Positions 8,981 to 18,516 of a DNA stretch of 64,000 bases are shown here, piece by piece. The stretch's first letter is position 1. Each line of letters starts with the position of its first letter. The notes beneath the pieces are model-generated. The model was not told the DNA's origin. It did no database searches and was given only the letters and a program-made list of their open reading frames with translations. A program made the translations under genes and the position numbers. The DNA comes from Bradyrhizobium lupini (GTDB lineage Bacteria > Pseudomonadota > Alphaproteobacteria > Rhizobiales > Xanthobacteraceae): assembly GCF_040939785.1 (NCBI RefSeq), contig NZ_CP162553.1:5351001-5415000 (forward strand), written 5' to 3'.

Positions 8981-11830
8981 TTAGTTCAGTGCCTCGTTGA
9001 GCGCCGCATTGAGCGCCGCGAGGCCCTTCTTGAGCCCGCCCTTCAAGTGGACCCGCAGCGCGCGCCGGCCGCGCTCGGTAAGCACGTCGAAGTCGCCGCG
9101 CGCCTGCGCGGCCTTGATGACGCCGAAGCTGGCCTTCTGGCCCGGCACCGGCAGGTCCCTGGCATCGTCGGCGGTGATCTGGAGGAACACACCGCTGTCC
9201 GGCCCGCCTTTGTAGGCTTGCCCCGTCGAGTGCAGGAAGCGGGGGCCGAACTCGGCGCAGGTCGCAACGTGTCGTTTCTCGCGCACCTCGAGCCGCATGG
9301 CCTGGAGCGCGTCGATCGTCGCCTTGTCGCGGGCGATGTAGCCGAGCAGGGCGACATAGTCGCCATGATTGGAGCGCGACAGATGCGCCTTCAGCCAGGA
9401 GGTGAGGTCGCCGTTGGCGCCGGCAGCGCGCAGGGCTGCGGCATTGGTCTCGTCGGTGTAGAGATCGGCCTCGGTGGTGCTGACCACCGGCTGCTCGGCC
9501 GGCAGCGCGCCGGTCTTTTCGAACGAGGCGGTGAGCTCTCGGGTCTTGATCTTGGCCGCTTCCACGTCCGGCTGGTCGAACGGGTTGATGCCGAGGATGC
9601 TGCCCGCGACCGCCGTTGCCATCTCGAAGCGGAAAAACTCCTGGCCGAGATGGTCGATCGACTTCATCACGATGCGCACGACGGGATGGCCGGCCGCTTC
9701 GATCGCAGCAAGCTGCGAGTCATGGGCGGCGTCCGCTTCGCCCTCGATACGGATGTCGATGAAGAGCCGGTCATTGCCGTAGACCGCCGGCTCGCCCAGC
9801 GGCTCGCCGTCGATCGGGATCAGGCCCTTGCCGTCCTTGCCGGTCGATTCCGCGATGAGCTGCTCGGCCCAGGCGCCGAAATCGGCAATCTTCTTCGACG
9901 ACAGGATCGTCACCTTGTCGCGGCCTTCGAGCGCTGCATGGCCCATGGCAAGGCCGAGCTGCACGCCGGGGTTCTCGGCCGGCGGCACGTCCGGTCCGCA
10001 GGAGCGGGCCATCGCAAGCGCGTGCTTGATGAAGGTCTTGATATCGACGCCCGCGGTTGCCGCCGGCACCAGGCCGAATGGCGAGAGCACCGAGTAGCGT
10101 CCGCCGATGGAGGGCTCGCCGTGGAAGATGCGCGCATAGCTTAGCGTCTTCGCCGCCGTCTCCAGCGACGATCCGGGATCAGTGACCGCAATGAAGCGAT
10201 GGCCGGTCTTGACCTTCGGTCCGACCGCCTGCGCGACGCGCTGGTGGAAATAATCCTTCATCGCATTCGGTTCGGTGGTGCCGCCGGACTTGCTGGAGAC
10301 GATGAACACGGTGTTGGCGATGTCGATCCTGGCCTCCATTGCCCGCACCTGCGCCGGATCGGTGGAATCCAGCACGTGCAGCTTCGGGAACCCGGGCTTC
10401 TTGCCGAAGGTCTCGGCCAGCACCTCCGGCCCGAGGCTTGACCCGCCCATGCCGAGCACGACGGCGTCGGAGAATTTCTGGCCTTTCACGCGGCTGGCAT
10501 AATCCTCATAATCGGCGACGTCGGCCTTGGCGGCGCTGTCGAGCCAGCCGAGCCATTTGTCCTCGTCGGTGCCGGTCCAGACCGATTTGTCCCGTTGCCA
10601 CAGCCTGCGGATCTTTGCCGACGCGCGCCATTCCTCGGTGCTCTTGGCCACGGCCTTGCCGAGGCCGTCGCCGAGCGAGAGAAGCTGGCGGTCGATCGCA
10701 GGCCCGAGCACGGTGGCGCGCTTGTGGGCGACAGCGCCATAGAGCTTGTCGGCGGCGTCGGCGAACTGCTTGACGCCGTCCTTGACGAGTTCCTCGGTGA
10801 TAGCATCGAGCGAGACGCCGGAGCGCTCCAGTTCTTCCAGCACGCGCCTGGCGTCGTCGACATTCTCTTCCAGGCTGTCCCGCGGCGTGCCGTGGTCGCG
10901 GAACGCATCCAATGTCGCCGGCGGCACGGTGTTGATGGTGTCGGGACCGATCAATTCCTCGACATAGAGGACGTCGCTGTAGTCCTTGTTCTTGGTGCCG
11001 GTCGAGGCCCACAGCATGCGCTGCGGCTTGGCGCCCTTGGCCGCGAGCTTGTCCCAGCGCGGACCTGAGAACAGGCGCTTGTAATCCTGGTAGGCGACCT
11101 TCGCATTGGCGATCGCGACCTTGCCCTTCAGCGCGGCGAGCCGTTCCTTCTCGCTCGGGTCGTTGGCGCGGGCAATCTTCTCGTCGAGCTGCTTGTCGAC
11201 CACCGAGTCGATGCGGCTGACGAAAAAGCTCGCCACGCTCGCCACGTGCGAGGGATCGCCGCCACCTGCGACGTATGTCTCCAGACCGGCGAGATAGGCC
11301 TCGGCAACCTGCAGATAGACGTCCCTGGAGAACAGCAGCGTGATGTTGATGCTGATGCCGTCGCCGATGAGGGTCTCGATCGCCGGCAGGCCCTCCGGCG
11401 TTGCCGGCACCTTCACCATCAGGTTCTTGCGGTTGACGTCCTTCCAGAGCCGCCGCGCCTCTGTGACCGTTTCACCCGTGTCCATCGCCAGATAGGGCGA
11501 GACTTCCAGGCTGACATAGCCGTCGCCGCCCTTGAGGCGGTCGTAGACCGGGCGCAGCACGTCGGCGGCGTTCTGGATGTCCTCGACCGCGACGGCCTCG
11601 AACAGATCGGCGACCGACCGATCGCCGCGCTTCAATGCCTTGCCGATCGGCGCGTCGTACTCGTCCGAGCTGCCGATCGCTTTCTCGAAGATCGAGGGGT
11701 TGGAGGTGACGCCTTTGACGCCGTCGGTGTCGATCAGCCGCTTCAGGTCGCCCTTGGCGATGAAGCCGCGGGCCAGGAAGTCCAGCCAGACGGCTTGTCC
11801 GTGCTTTTCCAGCTCTTTGACGGGATTCAT
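8981..11830 (-). CDS. tal-pgi: Bifunctional transaldolase / glucose-6-phosphate isomerase
   Basis: One 949-residue chain joins two enzymes. Residues 1 to about 370 are a transaldolase: [15 protein letters not shown] near 39-53, the Schiff-base lysine at about 140 in [17 protein letters not shown], and a C-terminal [14 protein letters not shown]. Residues from about 390 onward are a glucose-6-phosphate isomerase: [39 protein letters not shown] and [20 protein letters not shown]. Such fusions are known in several alphaproteobacteria and actinobacteria. It interconnects sedoheptulose-7-P, erythrose-4-P and fructose-6-P, then passes fructose-6-P to glucose-6-P, giving a cyclic pentose-phosphate flow with zwf, pgl and gnd. 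It is the first gene of the operon; ATG at 11830. Confidence 0.95.
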   Translation of the reverse strand: MNPVKELEKHGQAVWLDFLARGFIAKGDLKRLIDTDGVKGVTSNPSIFEKAIGSSDEYDAPIGKALKRGDRSVADLFEAVAVEDIQNAADVLRPVYDRLKGGDGYVSLEVSPYLAMDTGETVTEARRLWKDVNRKNLMVKVPATPEGLPAIETLIGDGISINITLLFSRDVYLQVAEAYLAGLETYVAGGGDPSHVASVASFFVSRIDSVVDKQLDEKIARANDPSEKERLAALKGKVAIANAKVAYQDYKRLFSGPRWDKLAAKGAKPQRMLWASTGTKNKDYSDVLYVEELIGPDTINTVPPATLDAFRDHGTPRDSLEENVDDARRVLEELERSGVSLDAITEELVKDGVKQFADAADKLYGAVAHKRATVLGPAIDRQLLSLGDGLGKAVAKSTEEWRASAKIRRLWQRDKSVWTGTDEDKWLGWLDSAAKADVADYEDYASRVKGQKFSDAVVLGMGGSSLGPEVLAETFGKKPGFPKLHVLDSTDPAQVRAMEARIDIANTVFIVSSKSGGTTEPNAMKDYFHQRVAQAVGPKVKTGHRFIAVTDPGSSLETAAKTLSYARIFHGEPSIGGRYSVLSPFGLVPAATAGVDIKTFIKHALAMARSCGPDVPPAENPGVQLGLAMGHAALEGRDKVTILSSKKIADFGAWAEQLIAESTGKDGKGLIPIDGEPLGEPAVYGNDRLFIDIRIEGEADAAHDSQLAAIEAAGHPVVRIVMKSIDHLGQEFFRFEMATAVAGSILGINPFDQPDVEAAKIKTRELTASFEKTGALPAEQPVVSTTEADLYTDETNAAALRAAGANGDLTSWLKAHLSRSNHGDYVALLGYIARDKATIDALQAMRLEVREKRHVATCAEFGPRFLHSTGQAYKGGPDSGVFLQITADDARDLPVPGQKASFGVIKAAQARGDFDVLTERGRRALRVHLKGGLKKGLAALNAALNEALN

Positions 11831-12159
11831 GATGCTAATTTATCTCCAAGCCTGCGGGCGAGGGGTTTCCGCGCCGGTCCTGACGCGCTATCCTCTAGCT
11901 TACATGCTTCCTTGAGGGAACCAATCAAGGGTATGGGCGTCATATCCTCCAGTGTAACTCCGTCGCGATCATGGCGATCCGCGTAGAGGGAGCCGAGTTG
12001 CGTAAAAGGTCGTTGGCCGTGAGGAATCGGCTAGGCCCTTGTTGTGTAACGCCAGCTGCCTCGCCTCGCCGCCAGCGGCTGCGTGGAGTACTCATCAGCG
12101 GATTCCGGTCCGCCTGATGCATCGTGGCTCGGTCGCGAATGGCCATGCTGGGGGAAAGC
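11831..12159. other. Intergenic region between tal-pgi and the divergent membrane protein gene
   Basis: This 329 bp gap separates divergent genes and should hold both promoters. I find no convincing ORF or RNA gene. On the plus strand GGAAC at 11917-11921 is followed after 16 bases by CGTC, an imperfect match to the EcfG-type promoter. Nothing else stands out. Confidence 0.4.
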
Positions 12160-12789
12160 ATGCAAGCACATCATGACCGTCTGGCGCTCGCTGTCACAGA
12201 CAGCCCCCAGTCGGTCACGTCGACCGGATGCGTCGATGCGTCCCACGATCTCGAAATCGGCCCATGTACGACCCAACTGCGGTTGCTGATCGTTGCGGGT
12301 TTCGCCATGACGCTGCTCAGCGCAACGCTCGCCTTGGGCTGGTGGAACGCTTTTGGCGATTACGACACGACGGTCGGCTATGCCGGCGTGGTGGCGTTCG
12401 CCGCGATGACCGGCCGGCTGATCTGGATGCTCCCCGCCGAGCGGGCATCGGTGGTGATCGTCACCCCCTATGGCATTCGCGACCTTCGCATCGGCAATGA
12501 ATTTCTGCTGTGGGACTCGATCGCGGAGATTTCGGCTGAAGAACGCCGCGGGCGCAAGGTGATCGTGCTGACGCCGACGCCGGCCTTGCAGAGGCAGCTC
12601 TGCAGCATCCGCGGCTTGGCCCGCGGTGTGACGGACGATCGCATCGTCATCCGGTCGGAGGGCCTGGCGACCGATTTTGATACACTGCTGCGCGTTTGCC
12701 GCGACTGTCACGCCGCCGGCGGTCCACGCACCGCATTGCAGCAGGAAGATGAACGCGCCACGCAAGGCTTCGCCGCACAAGCGTCATAA
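12160..12789 (+). CDS. Hypothetical membrane protein with a PH-like cytoplasmic domain
   Basis: I do not recognise a named gene. From the ATG at 12160, chosen because a GGGGGAAA Shine-Dalgarno lies directly before it, the protein has about 209 residues. The first 45 are polar and include four His or Cys residues, then two hydrophobic segments follow (LLIVAGFAMTLLSATLALGW and YAGVVAFAAMTGRLIWML). After them comes a domain with VVIVTPYGIRDLRIGNEFLLWDS, an arrangement seen in bacterial PH-like (STM3941-type) proteins. The C-terminal 40 residues are polar. An ATG 36 bp upstream would extend it. Function unknown. Confidence 0.6.
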   Translation: MQAHHDRLALAVTDSPQSVTSTGCVDASHDLEIGPCTTQLRLLIVAGFAMTLLSATLALGWWNAFGDYDTTVGYAGVVAFAAMTGRLIWMLPAERASVVIVTPYGIRDLRIGNEFLLWDSIAEISAEERRGRKVIVLTPTPALQRQLCSIRGLARGVTDDRIVIRSEGLATDFDTLLRVCRDCHAAGGPRTALQQEDERATQGFAAQAS

Positions 12790-13028
12790 GATCGCCGTTC
12801 GCAGACGGCTATGATGCGGCGCCGGATGAACGCATCCCCGGTAATGCCCGGATGTTGCGAGCGAGTGACATTTTCTGGAAATGAGCCAATATAGACAAAG
12901 ATCTGCTCAAATATCAGGCAGGTGCCTGTTCGTAACTCACCCTGTGCCTACGTTGTGCGTTGCGCCGAGAAGGCGCCCGGGTGTCGAATGATCGTCATGT
13001 GCTCACGCTGATCTGAGAGTGGCGCTAA

Positions 13029-13054
13029 GGAACGGTCCGGTCGCTGCTTTCGTT
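13029..13054 (+). promoter_or_regulatory. Putative EcfG (general stress sigma factor) promoter of the prkA operon
   Basis: GGAAC at 13029-13033 and CGTT at 13051-13054 are separated by exactly 17 bases. This matches the -35/-10 consensus known for the alphaproteobacterial general stress sigma factor EcfG. The -10 element lies 34 bases before the prkA ATG, leaving a short leader. No other GGAAC-N16/17-CGTT occurs in the intergenic regions I checked. Confidence 0.7.
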
Positions 13055-13088
13055 CAATTGTGTAGCGGAACTCACGCGGAGAGGGATC

Positions 13089-15032
13089 ATGTACAACGAT
13101 TCTCTATTCAACGCTTTCGCTAAGTCGTTCGAGGCGAGAAGCCAACACGACATGTCGATGGCGGAATATCTGGAATCGTGTCGAAGCGATCCCATGAAAT
13201 ACGCAAACGCGGCCGAACGACTGCTAGCAGCGATCGGTGAGCCCCAGACGATTGACACGGCCAAGGACCCACGCCTTGGCCGTATTTTTTTGAACCGCAC
13301 GATCCGTACCTATCCGGCCTTCGCCGGTTTCTACGGCATGGAAGAAACCATCGAGCGCATCGTCGGTTTCTTCCGTCACGCGGCGCAGGGCCTCGAAGAG
13401 CGCAAGCAGATCCTGTATCTGCTCGGTCCGGTCGGCGGCGGCAAATCCTCGCTCGCTGAGCGGCTCAAGTCGCTGATGGAAGTGCATCCGATCTACGTGC
13501 TCAAGGCCGGCGACGAGCTCTCGCCCGTGTTCGAAAGCCCGCTCAGCCTGTTCGATCCGGATCAGCTCGGCCCGATGCTGGAAGAGAAATACGGCATTCC
13601 GCGCCGCCGTCTCACCGGCCTGATGAGCCCGTGGTGCTACAAGCGGCTGGAAGCCTTCGGCGGCGACATTTCCCAGTTTCGGGTTGCAAAGATCCAGCCG
13701 TCGCGGCTGCGCCAGATCGGGATCGCCAAGACCGAGCCGGGTGACGAGAACAACCAGGACATCTCCTCGCTGGTCGGCAAGGTCGACATCCGCAAGCTCG
13801 AAACCTACGCGCAGAACGATCCCGACGCCTACAGCTATTCCGGCGGCCTCAACCGCGCCAACCAGGGCGTGCTCGAATTCGTCGAGATGTTCAAGGCGCC
13901 GATCAAGATGCTGCACCCGCTGCTCACCGCGACGCAGGAAGGCAACTATATCGGCACCGAGAACATCGGCGCGATCCCGTTCACCGGCGTCATCCTCGCG
14001 CACTCCAATGAAGCCGAGTGGTCGAGCTTCAAGGCCAACAAGAACAACGAGGCCTTCATCGACCGCATCTGCGTGATCAAGGTGCCGTACTGCCTGCGGA
14101 TCACGGAGGAGCAGAAGATCTACGAGAAGCTGATCCAGGGCTCCGAGCTCGCGGCCGCGCCTTGCGCGCCCGCGACGCTGGAAACGTTGGCGCGGTTCTC
14201 GGTGATGTCGCGCCTGCGCAAGCACGAAAATTCCACGATCTACGCCAAGATGAGGGTTTACGACGGTGAGAGCCTGAAGGAGACCGATCCGAAGGCGCGC
14301 AGCGTCCAGGAATATCGCGATGCCGCCGGCGTCGACGAGGGCATGGACGGTGTTTCCACCCGCTTTGCCTTCAAGATCCTGGCTGCGACCTTCAACCACG
14401 ATCCGCAGGAAGTCGCCGCCGACGCCGTGCATCTGATGTACGCGCTGGAGCAATCGATCAAGCGCGAGCAACTGCCCGAGGAAGTCGAGAAGCGCTACCT
14501 CGAATTCATCAAGGCCGACCTTGCGCCGCGTTATGCCGAGTTCATCGGCAACGAGATCCAGAAGGCTTATCTCGAATCCTACTCGGATTACGGCCAGAAC
14601 CTGTTCGACCGCTACGTCGACTACGCCGATGCCTGGATCGAGGACCAGGATTTCAAGGACGCCGACACCGGCCAGCTGCTGGATCGTGAGCTTTTGAACC
14701 AGGAGCTGACCAAAATCGAGAAGCCGGCGGGCATCGCCAACCCGAAGGATTTCCGCAACGAGGTGGTCAAATTCTCGTTACGGTCGCGCGCCCAGAACGG
14801 CGGCAAGAATCCGACCTGGATCTCCTACGAGAAGATTCGCGATGTGATCGAAAAGCGGATATTCTCCCAGGTTGAGGACCTGCTTCCGGTCATCTCCTTC
14901 GGGTCGAAGAAGGACGGCGAGACGGAGAAGAAGCACGGCGAGTTCGTCGCACGCATGGTGGAGCGCGGCTACACCGAGCGTCAGGTTCGCCGGCTCGTCG
15001 AATGGTACATGCGCGTGAAGCAGGCCGGTTGA
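13089..15032 (+). CDS. prkA: PrkA family serine protein kinase / AAA+ protein (YeaG)
   Basis: The 647-residue protein belongs to the PrkA/YeaG family. It has an AAA+ domain with Walker A LLGPVGGGKSSLAERL near residue 114-129 and a C-terminal PrkA domain after about residue 400. B. subtilis PrkA has been described both as a serine kinase and as an ATP-dependent protease; E. coli YeaG acts in nitrogen starvation and stress responses. The start MYNDSLFNAFAKSFEAR follows an AGAGGG ribosome site. It is the first gene of prkA-yeaH-spoVR, a widely conserved stress trio, with a predicted EcfG promoter in front. Codons 57-68 contain a perfect terminator-like hairpin and T-tract, listed separately. Confidence 0.95.
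   Translation: MYNDSLFNAFAKSFEARSQHDMSMAEYLESCRSDPMKYANAAERLLAAIGEPQTIDTAKDPRLGRIFLNRTIRTYPAFAGFYGMEETIERIVGFFRHAAQGLEERKQILYLLGPVGGGKSSLAERLKSLMEVHPIYVLKAGDELSPVFESPLSLFDPDQLGPMLEEKYGIPRRRLTGLMSPWCYKRLEAFGGDISQFRVAKIQPSRLRQIGIAKTEPGDENNQDISSLVGKVDIRKLETYAQNDPDAYSYSGGLNRANQGVLEFVEMFKAPIKMLHPLLTATQEGNYIGTENIGAIPFTGVILAHSNEAEWSSFKANKNNEAFIDRICVIKVPYCLRITEEQKIYEKLIQGSELAAAPCAPATLETLARFSVMSRLRKHENSTIYAKMRVYDGESLKETDPKARSVQEYRDAAGVDEGMDGVSTRFAFKILAATFNHDPQEVAADAVHLMYALEQSIKREQLPEEVEKRYLEFIKADLAPRYAEFIGNEIQKAYLESYSDYGQNLFDRYVDYADAWIEDQDFKDADTGQLLDRELLNQELTKIEKPAGIANPKDFRNEVVKFSLRSRAQNGGKNPTWISYEKIRDVIEKRIFSQVEDLLPVISFGSKKDGETEKKHGEFVARMVERGYTERQVRRLVEWYMRVKQAG
13257..13291 (+). terminator. Intrinsic-terminator-like hairpin inside the prkA coding region
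   Basis: ACGGCCAAGG (13257-13266) pairs perfectly with CCTTGGCCGT (13274-13283) across a 7-base loop, and seven T follow at 13285-13291. This is a textbook Rho-independent terminator shape, but it lies within codons 57-68 of prkA, about 170 bases after the start codon. Translating ribosomes would normally prevent it from folding. Whether it acts is unknown. Confidence 0.5.
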
Positions 15033-15045
15033 GGCGGATGGAAAA

Positions 15046-16329
15046 GTGCCGATTCACATTATTGACAGGCGCCTGAATCCAGGCGGCAAGAGTCTCGAGA
15101 ACCGGCAGCGGTTCTTGCGTCGGGCCAAATCCCTGGTGCAGGGCGCCGTCAAGAAGACCTCGCAGGAACGCGACATCAAGGACGTCCTGGAGGGTGGCGA
15201 GGTCACCATTCCGCTCGACGGCATGCACGAGCCGCGTTTCCGCCGCGACGGCGGAACGCGCGACATGGTGTTGCCCGGAAACAAGAAGTTCATCGAGGGC
15301 GACTACCTCCAGCGCTCCGGCCAGGGCAGTGCCAAGGATTCCGGTCCGGGCGAAGGCGACAGCGAGGACGCCTTCCGCTTCGTGCTCAGCCGCGACGAAT
15401 TCGTCGATCTCTTCCTCGATGACCTCGAACTTCCTGATCTCGCCAAGCGCAAGATCGCGCAGACCGAGAGCGAGGGCATCCAGCGCGCCGGCTACACCAC
15501 GTCGGGCTCGCCATCCAACATCTCGGTGAGCCGGACGGTTCGGCGCGCAATGGCGCGCCGTATCGCGCTCAAGCGGCCCAGCAAGGAGGAGATCGAGGAG
15601 CTGGAATCCGCCATCGCCGCCTCCGCAGACGAGGACGAGCGTCTGCTGCTGCTGGCCCAGCTCGAAAAACTGAAGGCGAAGTCCAAGCGCATTCCCTTCA
15701 TCGATCCGCTCGACATCCGCTACCGCCGCTTCGAGACGGTGCCAAAGCCCGTTGCCCAGGCTGTGATGTTCTGCCTGATGGACGTGTCGGGCTCGATGTC
15801 CGAGCACATGAAGGATCTCGCCAAGCGCTTCTACATGCTGCTCTACGTATTTCTGAAGCGCCGCTACAAGCATGTCGACATCGTCTTCATCCGCCACACC
15901 GATCGCGCCGAGGAGGTGGACGAGCAGACCTTCTTCTATGGCCCGGCTTCCGGCGGCACGCTGGTCTCCAGCGCGCTGCAGGCCATGCACGAGATCGTGC
16001 GCGAACGCTTCAGCCCGTCGGACTGGAATATCTACGCTGCGCAAGCTTCCGACGGCGACAATTCCTATTCCGACGGCGAGCTCGCGGGCATGCTGCTGAC
16101 CGACAAAATCCTGCCGGTCTGCCAGTTCTTCGCCTATCTCGAGGTCGGCGAGTCCGGCGGCAGCGCCTTCGATCTGTCCGACTCCTCGCTCTGGACCCTC
16201 TACGAGCGCTTGCGCAACAGTGGCGCACCGCTCTCGATGCGCAAGGTCAGCGAGCGCAGCGAAATTTTTCCGGTGTTCCACGATCTGTTTCAGCGCCGCG
16301 ACACTGCCCAGGAGAAAGCCGCTCCATGA
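15046..16329 (+). CDS. yeaH: YeaH/YhbH family protein (DUF444, VWA-like)
   Basis: The 427-residue protein is the usual partner of PrkA. It begins MPIHIIDRRLNPGGKSLENR from a GTG at 15046, 13 bp after the prkA stop with GGCGGATGG upstream. The family blocks are QRFLRRAKSLVQGAVKK, an Arg-rich middle (SNISVSRTVRRAMARRIALKR) and a von Willebrand A-like domain with the metal-site pattern FCLMDVSGSMSEHMKDLAKRF near residue 240, then YGPASGGTLVSSALQAM. Biochemical role is not established; genetic data in enterobacteria link it with YeaG. The stop overlaps the spoVR start as ATGA, which indicates coupled translation. Confidence 0.93.
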   Translation: MPIHIIDRRLNPGGKSLENRQRFLRRAKSLVQGAVKKTSQERDIKDVLEGGEVTIPLDGMHEPRFRRDGGTRDMVLPGNKKFIEGDYLQRSGQGSAKDSGPGEGDSEDAFRFVLSRDEFVDLFLDDLELPDLAKRKIAQTESEGIQRAGYTTSGSPSNISVSRTVRRAMARRIALKRPSKEEIEELESAIAASADEDERLLLLAQLEKLKAKSKRIPFIDPLDIRYRRFETVPKPVAQAVMFCLMDVSGSMSEHMKDLAKRFYMLLYVFLKRRYKHVDIVFIRHTDRAEEVDEQTFFYGPASGGTLVSSALQAMHEIVRERFSPSDWNIYAAQASDGDNSYSDGELAGMLLTDKILPVCQFFAYLEVGESGGSAFDLSDSSLWTLYERLRNSGAPLSMRKVSERSEIFPVFHDLFQRRDTAQEKAAP

Positions 16330-17861
16330 CGGAACGCTTGTTCGAAGGCGCCGATTGGGATTTTCACACCTTGCAGCGCATCACGGATGCCTGCGAGGAG
16401 GTGGCGACGAAAGATCTCGGGCTCGACGTCTATCCGAACCAGATCGAAGTCATTACCGCGGAGCAGATGCTGGACGCCTATTCGTCGGTCGGCATGCCGC
16501 TGTTCTACAAGCACTGGTCGTTCGGAAAGCACTTTGCGTATCACGAGGCCTCATACCGCAAGGGCCTCATGGGCCTCGCCTATGAGATCGTGATCAACTC
16601 CTCGCCCTGCATCTCCTACCTGATGGAAGAGAACACGGCGACGATGCAGACCCTGGTGATCGCGCACGCCGCCTTCGGCCACAATCACTTCTTCAAGAAC
16701 AACTATCTGTTCAAGCAGTGGACCGACGCCGATGGCATCCTGGACTATCTGGATTTCGCCAAGAACTACGTCATGCAATGCGAGGATCGCTACGGCCGCG
16801 TGGAGGTCGAGCGCACCCTCGATGCCGCGCATGCGTTGATGTCGCATGGGATCGACCGCTATCCCGGCAAGAAGAAGCTCGACCTCCGCGCCGAAGAGAA
16901 GCGGGCAGGGCGCCGCCGCCAGCACGAGGAGGAGGTCTTCAACGACCTCTGGCGCACCGTGCCGGCGGGAAAGAGCAAGACCCGGTCCGCGCTCAGCATC
17001 GAACGCCGCCGCAAGCTGCTCGGCCTGCCGCAGGAGAACCTGCTGTATTTCCTCGAGAAGAGCGCGCCGCGGCTGGCGCCCTGGCAGCGCGAGCTGTTGC
17101 GCATCGTCCGCCACATCGCGCAATATTTCTATCCGCAGAGCCAGACCAAGGTGATGAACGAGGGGACGGCGACCTACGTCCACTATCGCATCATGACCAA
17201 GCTGCATCAGCAGGGCCGCACAAGCGACGGCAATTTCCTCGAATTCCTGCAGTCGCACACCAATGTCGTGTTCCAGCCCGAATTCGATGACCAGCGCTTT
17301 TCCGGCTTTAATCCCTATGCGCTCGGCTTCGCCATGATGCAGGACATCGAGCGCATCGTCACCAGGCCGGAAGACGAGGACCGCGAATGGTTCCCGGACA
17401 TCGCCGGCAAGAACGACGTGATGGGCGTGCTGCGCGACGTCTGGGCCAACTACCGCGACGAGAGTTTCATCGCCCAGTTCCTGAGTCCGAAGCTGATGCG
17501 GCACCTCCGCATGTTCCACCTGCATGATGACCCCGAGGAACGCGCCGGCATCCGGGTCGACGCCATTCACGACGAGCGGGGCTTCCGCCGTGTCCGGCGC
17601 GAGCTGGCACGGCAGCACGATGTCGGCTACATCGACGCGAATATCGAGGTGGTCGACGTCGATCTCTCCGGCGACCGGCGGCTGATCCTGCATCACCATG
17701 TCATCAAGGGCGCGCAGCTCAACGAGACCGACGCCAAGCGCGTGCTCCAGCATCTAGCCGATCTCTGGACCTACGACGTCGCACTGATCGAGGTCGACGC
17801 CAGTGACAAGGTGCTGCGCGAATATGTCGTGAGCCCGCGCCCGATCTCGGCGGTGGCCTGA
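16326..17861 (+). CDS. spoVR: SpoVR family protein
   Basis: The 511-residue protein is a full-length SpoVR/YcgB homologue, the third member of the prkA-yeaH-spoVR operon. Characteristic segments are LDVYPNQIEVITAEQMLDAY, GMPLFYKHWSFGKHFAYHE, CISYLMEENTATMQTLVIAH, AAFGHNHFFKNNYLFKQWTD, and NEGTATYVHYRIMTKLHQQG. The HNHFF and HE residues resemble a metal site but no activity is proven for the family. It overlaps the preceding gene by 4 bp. Transcription probably ends in the palindromic repeat that starts about 50 bp downstream. Confidence 0.95.
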   Translation: MTERLFEGADWDFHTLQRITDACEEVATKDLGLDVYPNQIEVITAEQMLDAYSSVGMPLFYKHWSFGKHFAYHEASYRKGLMGLAYEIVINSSPCISYLMEENTATMQTLVIAHAAFGHNHFFKNNYLFKQWTDADGILDYLDFAKNYVMQCEDRYGRVEVERTLDAAHALMSHGIDRYPGKKKLDLRAEEKRAGRRRQHEEEVFNDLWRTVPAGKSKTRSALSIERRRKLLGLPQENLLYFLEKSAPRLAPWQRELLRIVRHIAQYFYPQSQTKVMNEGTATYVHYRIMTKLHQQGRTSDGNFLEFLQSHTNVVFQPEFDDQRFSGFNPYALGFAMMQDIERIVTRPEDEDREWFPDIAGKNDVMGVLRDVWANYRDESFIAQFLSPKLMRHLRMFHLHDDPEERAGIRVDAIHDERGFRRVRRELARQHDVGYIDANIEVVDVDLSGDRRLILHHHVIKGAQLNETDAKRVLQHLADLWTYDVALIEVDASDKVLREYVVSPRPISAVA

Positions 17862-17913
17862 CGCTGCTGACTATGCGGAGCAATACGGCGAGATGCGCGT
17901 TGATGCGCCCTCG

Positions 17914-18041
17914 CCCCTTGTGGGAGAGGGCGGCGACGCTCGGAGACACAAGCTCACTGCGGTGAGGGGTATCTCTCAACGTTTCCCGTGTCGATAGAGA
18001 CCCCTCATCCGGCGCTTCGCGCCACCTTCTCCCACAAGGGG
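17914..18041. repeat. Dispersed intergenic palindromic repeat
   Basis: A perfect 14-base inverted repeat flanks this element: CCCCTTGTGGGAGA at 17914-17927 and TCTCCCACAAGGGG at 18028-18041. The interior includes GCGGTGAGGGGT and ACCCCTCATCCGGCGC. It resembles the short mosaic repeats common between rhizobial genes. It lies between the convergent spoVR and DUF1801 genes and could act as a bidirectional terminator. Confidence 0.7.
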
Positions 18042-18076
18042 AGAAGGAAAGCGTTCGTGGCTCCACAACGGCTGTT

Positions 18077-18514
18077 CTATCCGGAACGTTTCGCCGGCTT
18101 CTTCTTGGACGCATTCAGCGCCACGGCTGCGCGGATCAGCGCCTTCAACGCCTTCTCGTTGATCTTCTCGCCTTCGCGAATATCGATCGCGCGCCGCACG
18201 TTGCCGTCGAGGCTCGAGTTGAACAGGCCGGCTGGATCGTCCAGCGCTGCGCCCTTGGCAAAGGTCATCTTCACCACGGCCTTGTAGGTCTCGCCGGTGC
18301 AGATGATGCCGTCGTGCTCCCACACCGGAACGCCGCGCCATTTCCATTCCTCGACGACGTCAGGATCGGCCTCCTTGATCAGGCCGCGGATTCGTCCGAG
18401 CATGTCGCCGCGCCAGTCGCCGAGCTCCTTGATCCTGCCGTCGATCATCCTGGATGGCGAAGCGCCATCCGCCTTCGTCGCGCTGCTGTTTTTCACGGTG
18501 ACGGCCTTCTTCAT
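18077..18514 (-). CDS. DUF1801 domain-containing protein
   Basis: From the ATG at 18514 the protein has 145 residues. It contains SRMIDGRIKELGDWRGDMLGR, ADPDVVEEWKWRGVPVWEHDG, ICTGETYKAVVKMTFAKGA and a Lys-rich tail (ASKKKPAKRSG), the pattern of DUF1801 (YdhG-like) proteins, which have a DUF1801 fold of unknown activity. A longer open frame to 18850 runs through two other genes and is discarded. It begins 2 bp after the stop of the small membrane protein gene and is the last of four minus-strand genes headed by an ArsR regulator. Confidence 0.85.
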   Translation of the reverse strand: MKKAVTVKNSSATKADGASPSRMIDGRIKELGDWRGDMLGRIRGLIKEADPDVVEEWKWRGVPVWEHDGIICTGETYKAVVKMTFAKGAALDDPAGLFNSSLDGNVRRAIDIREGEKINEKALKALIRAAVALNASKKKPAKRSG

Positions 18515-18516
18515 GT

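Noticed and set aside
11917..11941. GGAAC-N16-CGTC as an EcfG promoter
   Set aside because: The -10 element deviates from CGTT and the distance to the start at 12160 is over 200 bases.
12031..12780. 249-codon minus-strand open frame
   Set aside because: Antisense to the membrane protein gene, which has a ribosome site and two hydrophobic helices; the minus frame has neither.
14890..16281. 463-codon minus-strand open frame
   Set aside because: Antisense to the DUF444 gene; composition is rich in His, Arg and Glu as in typical shadow frames.
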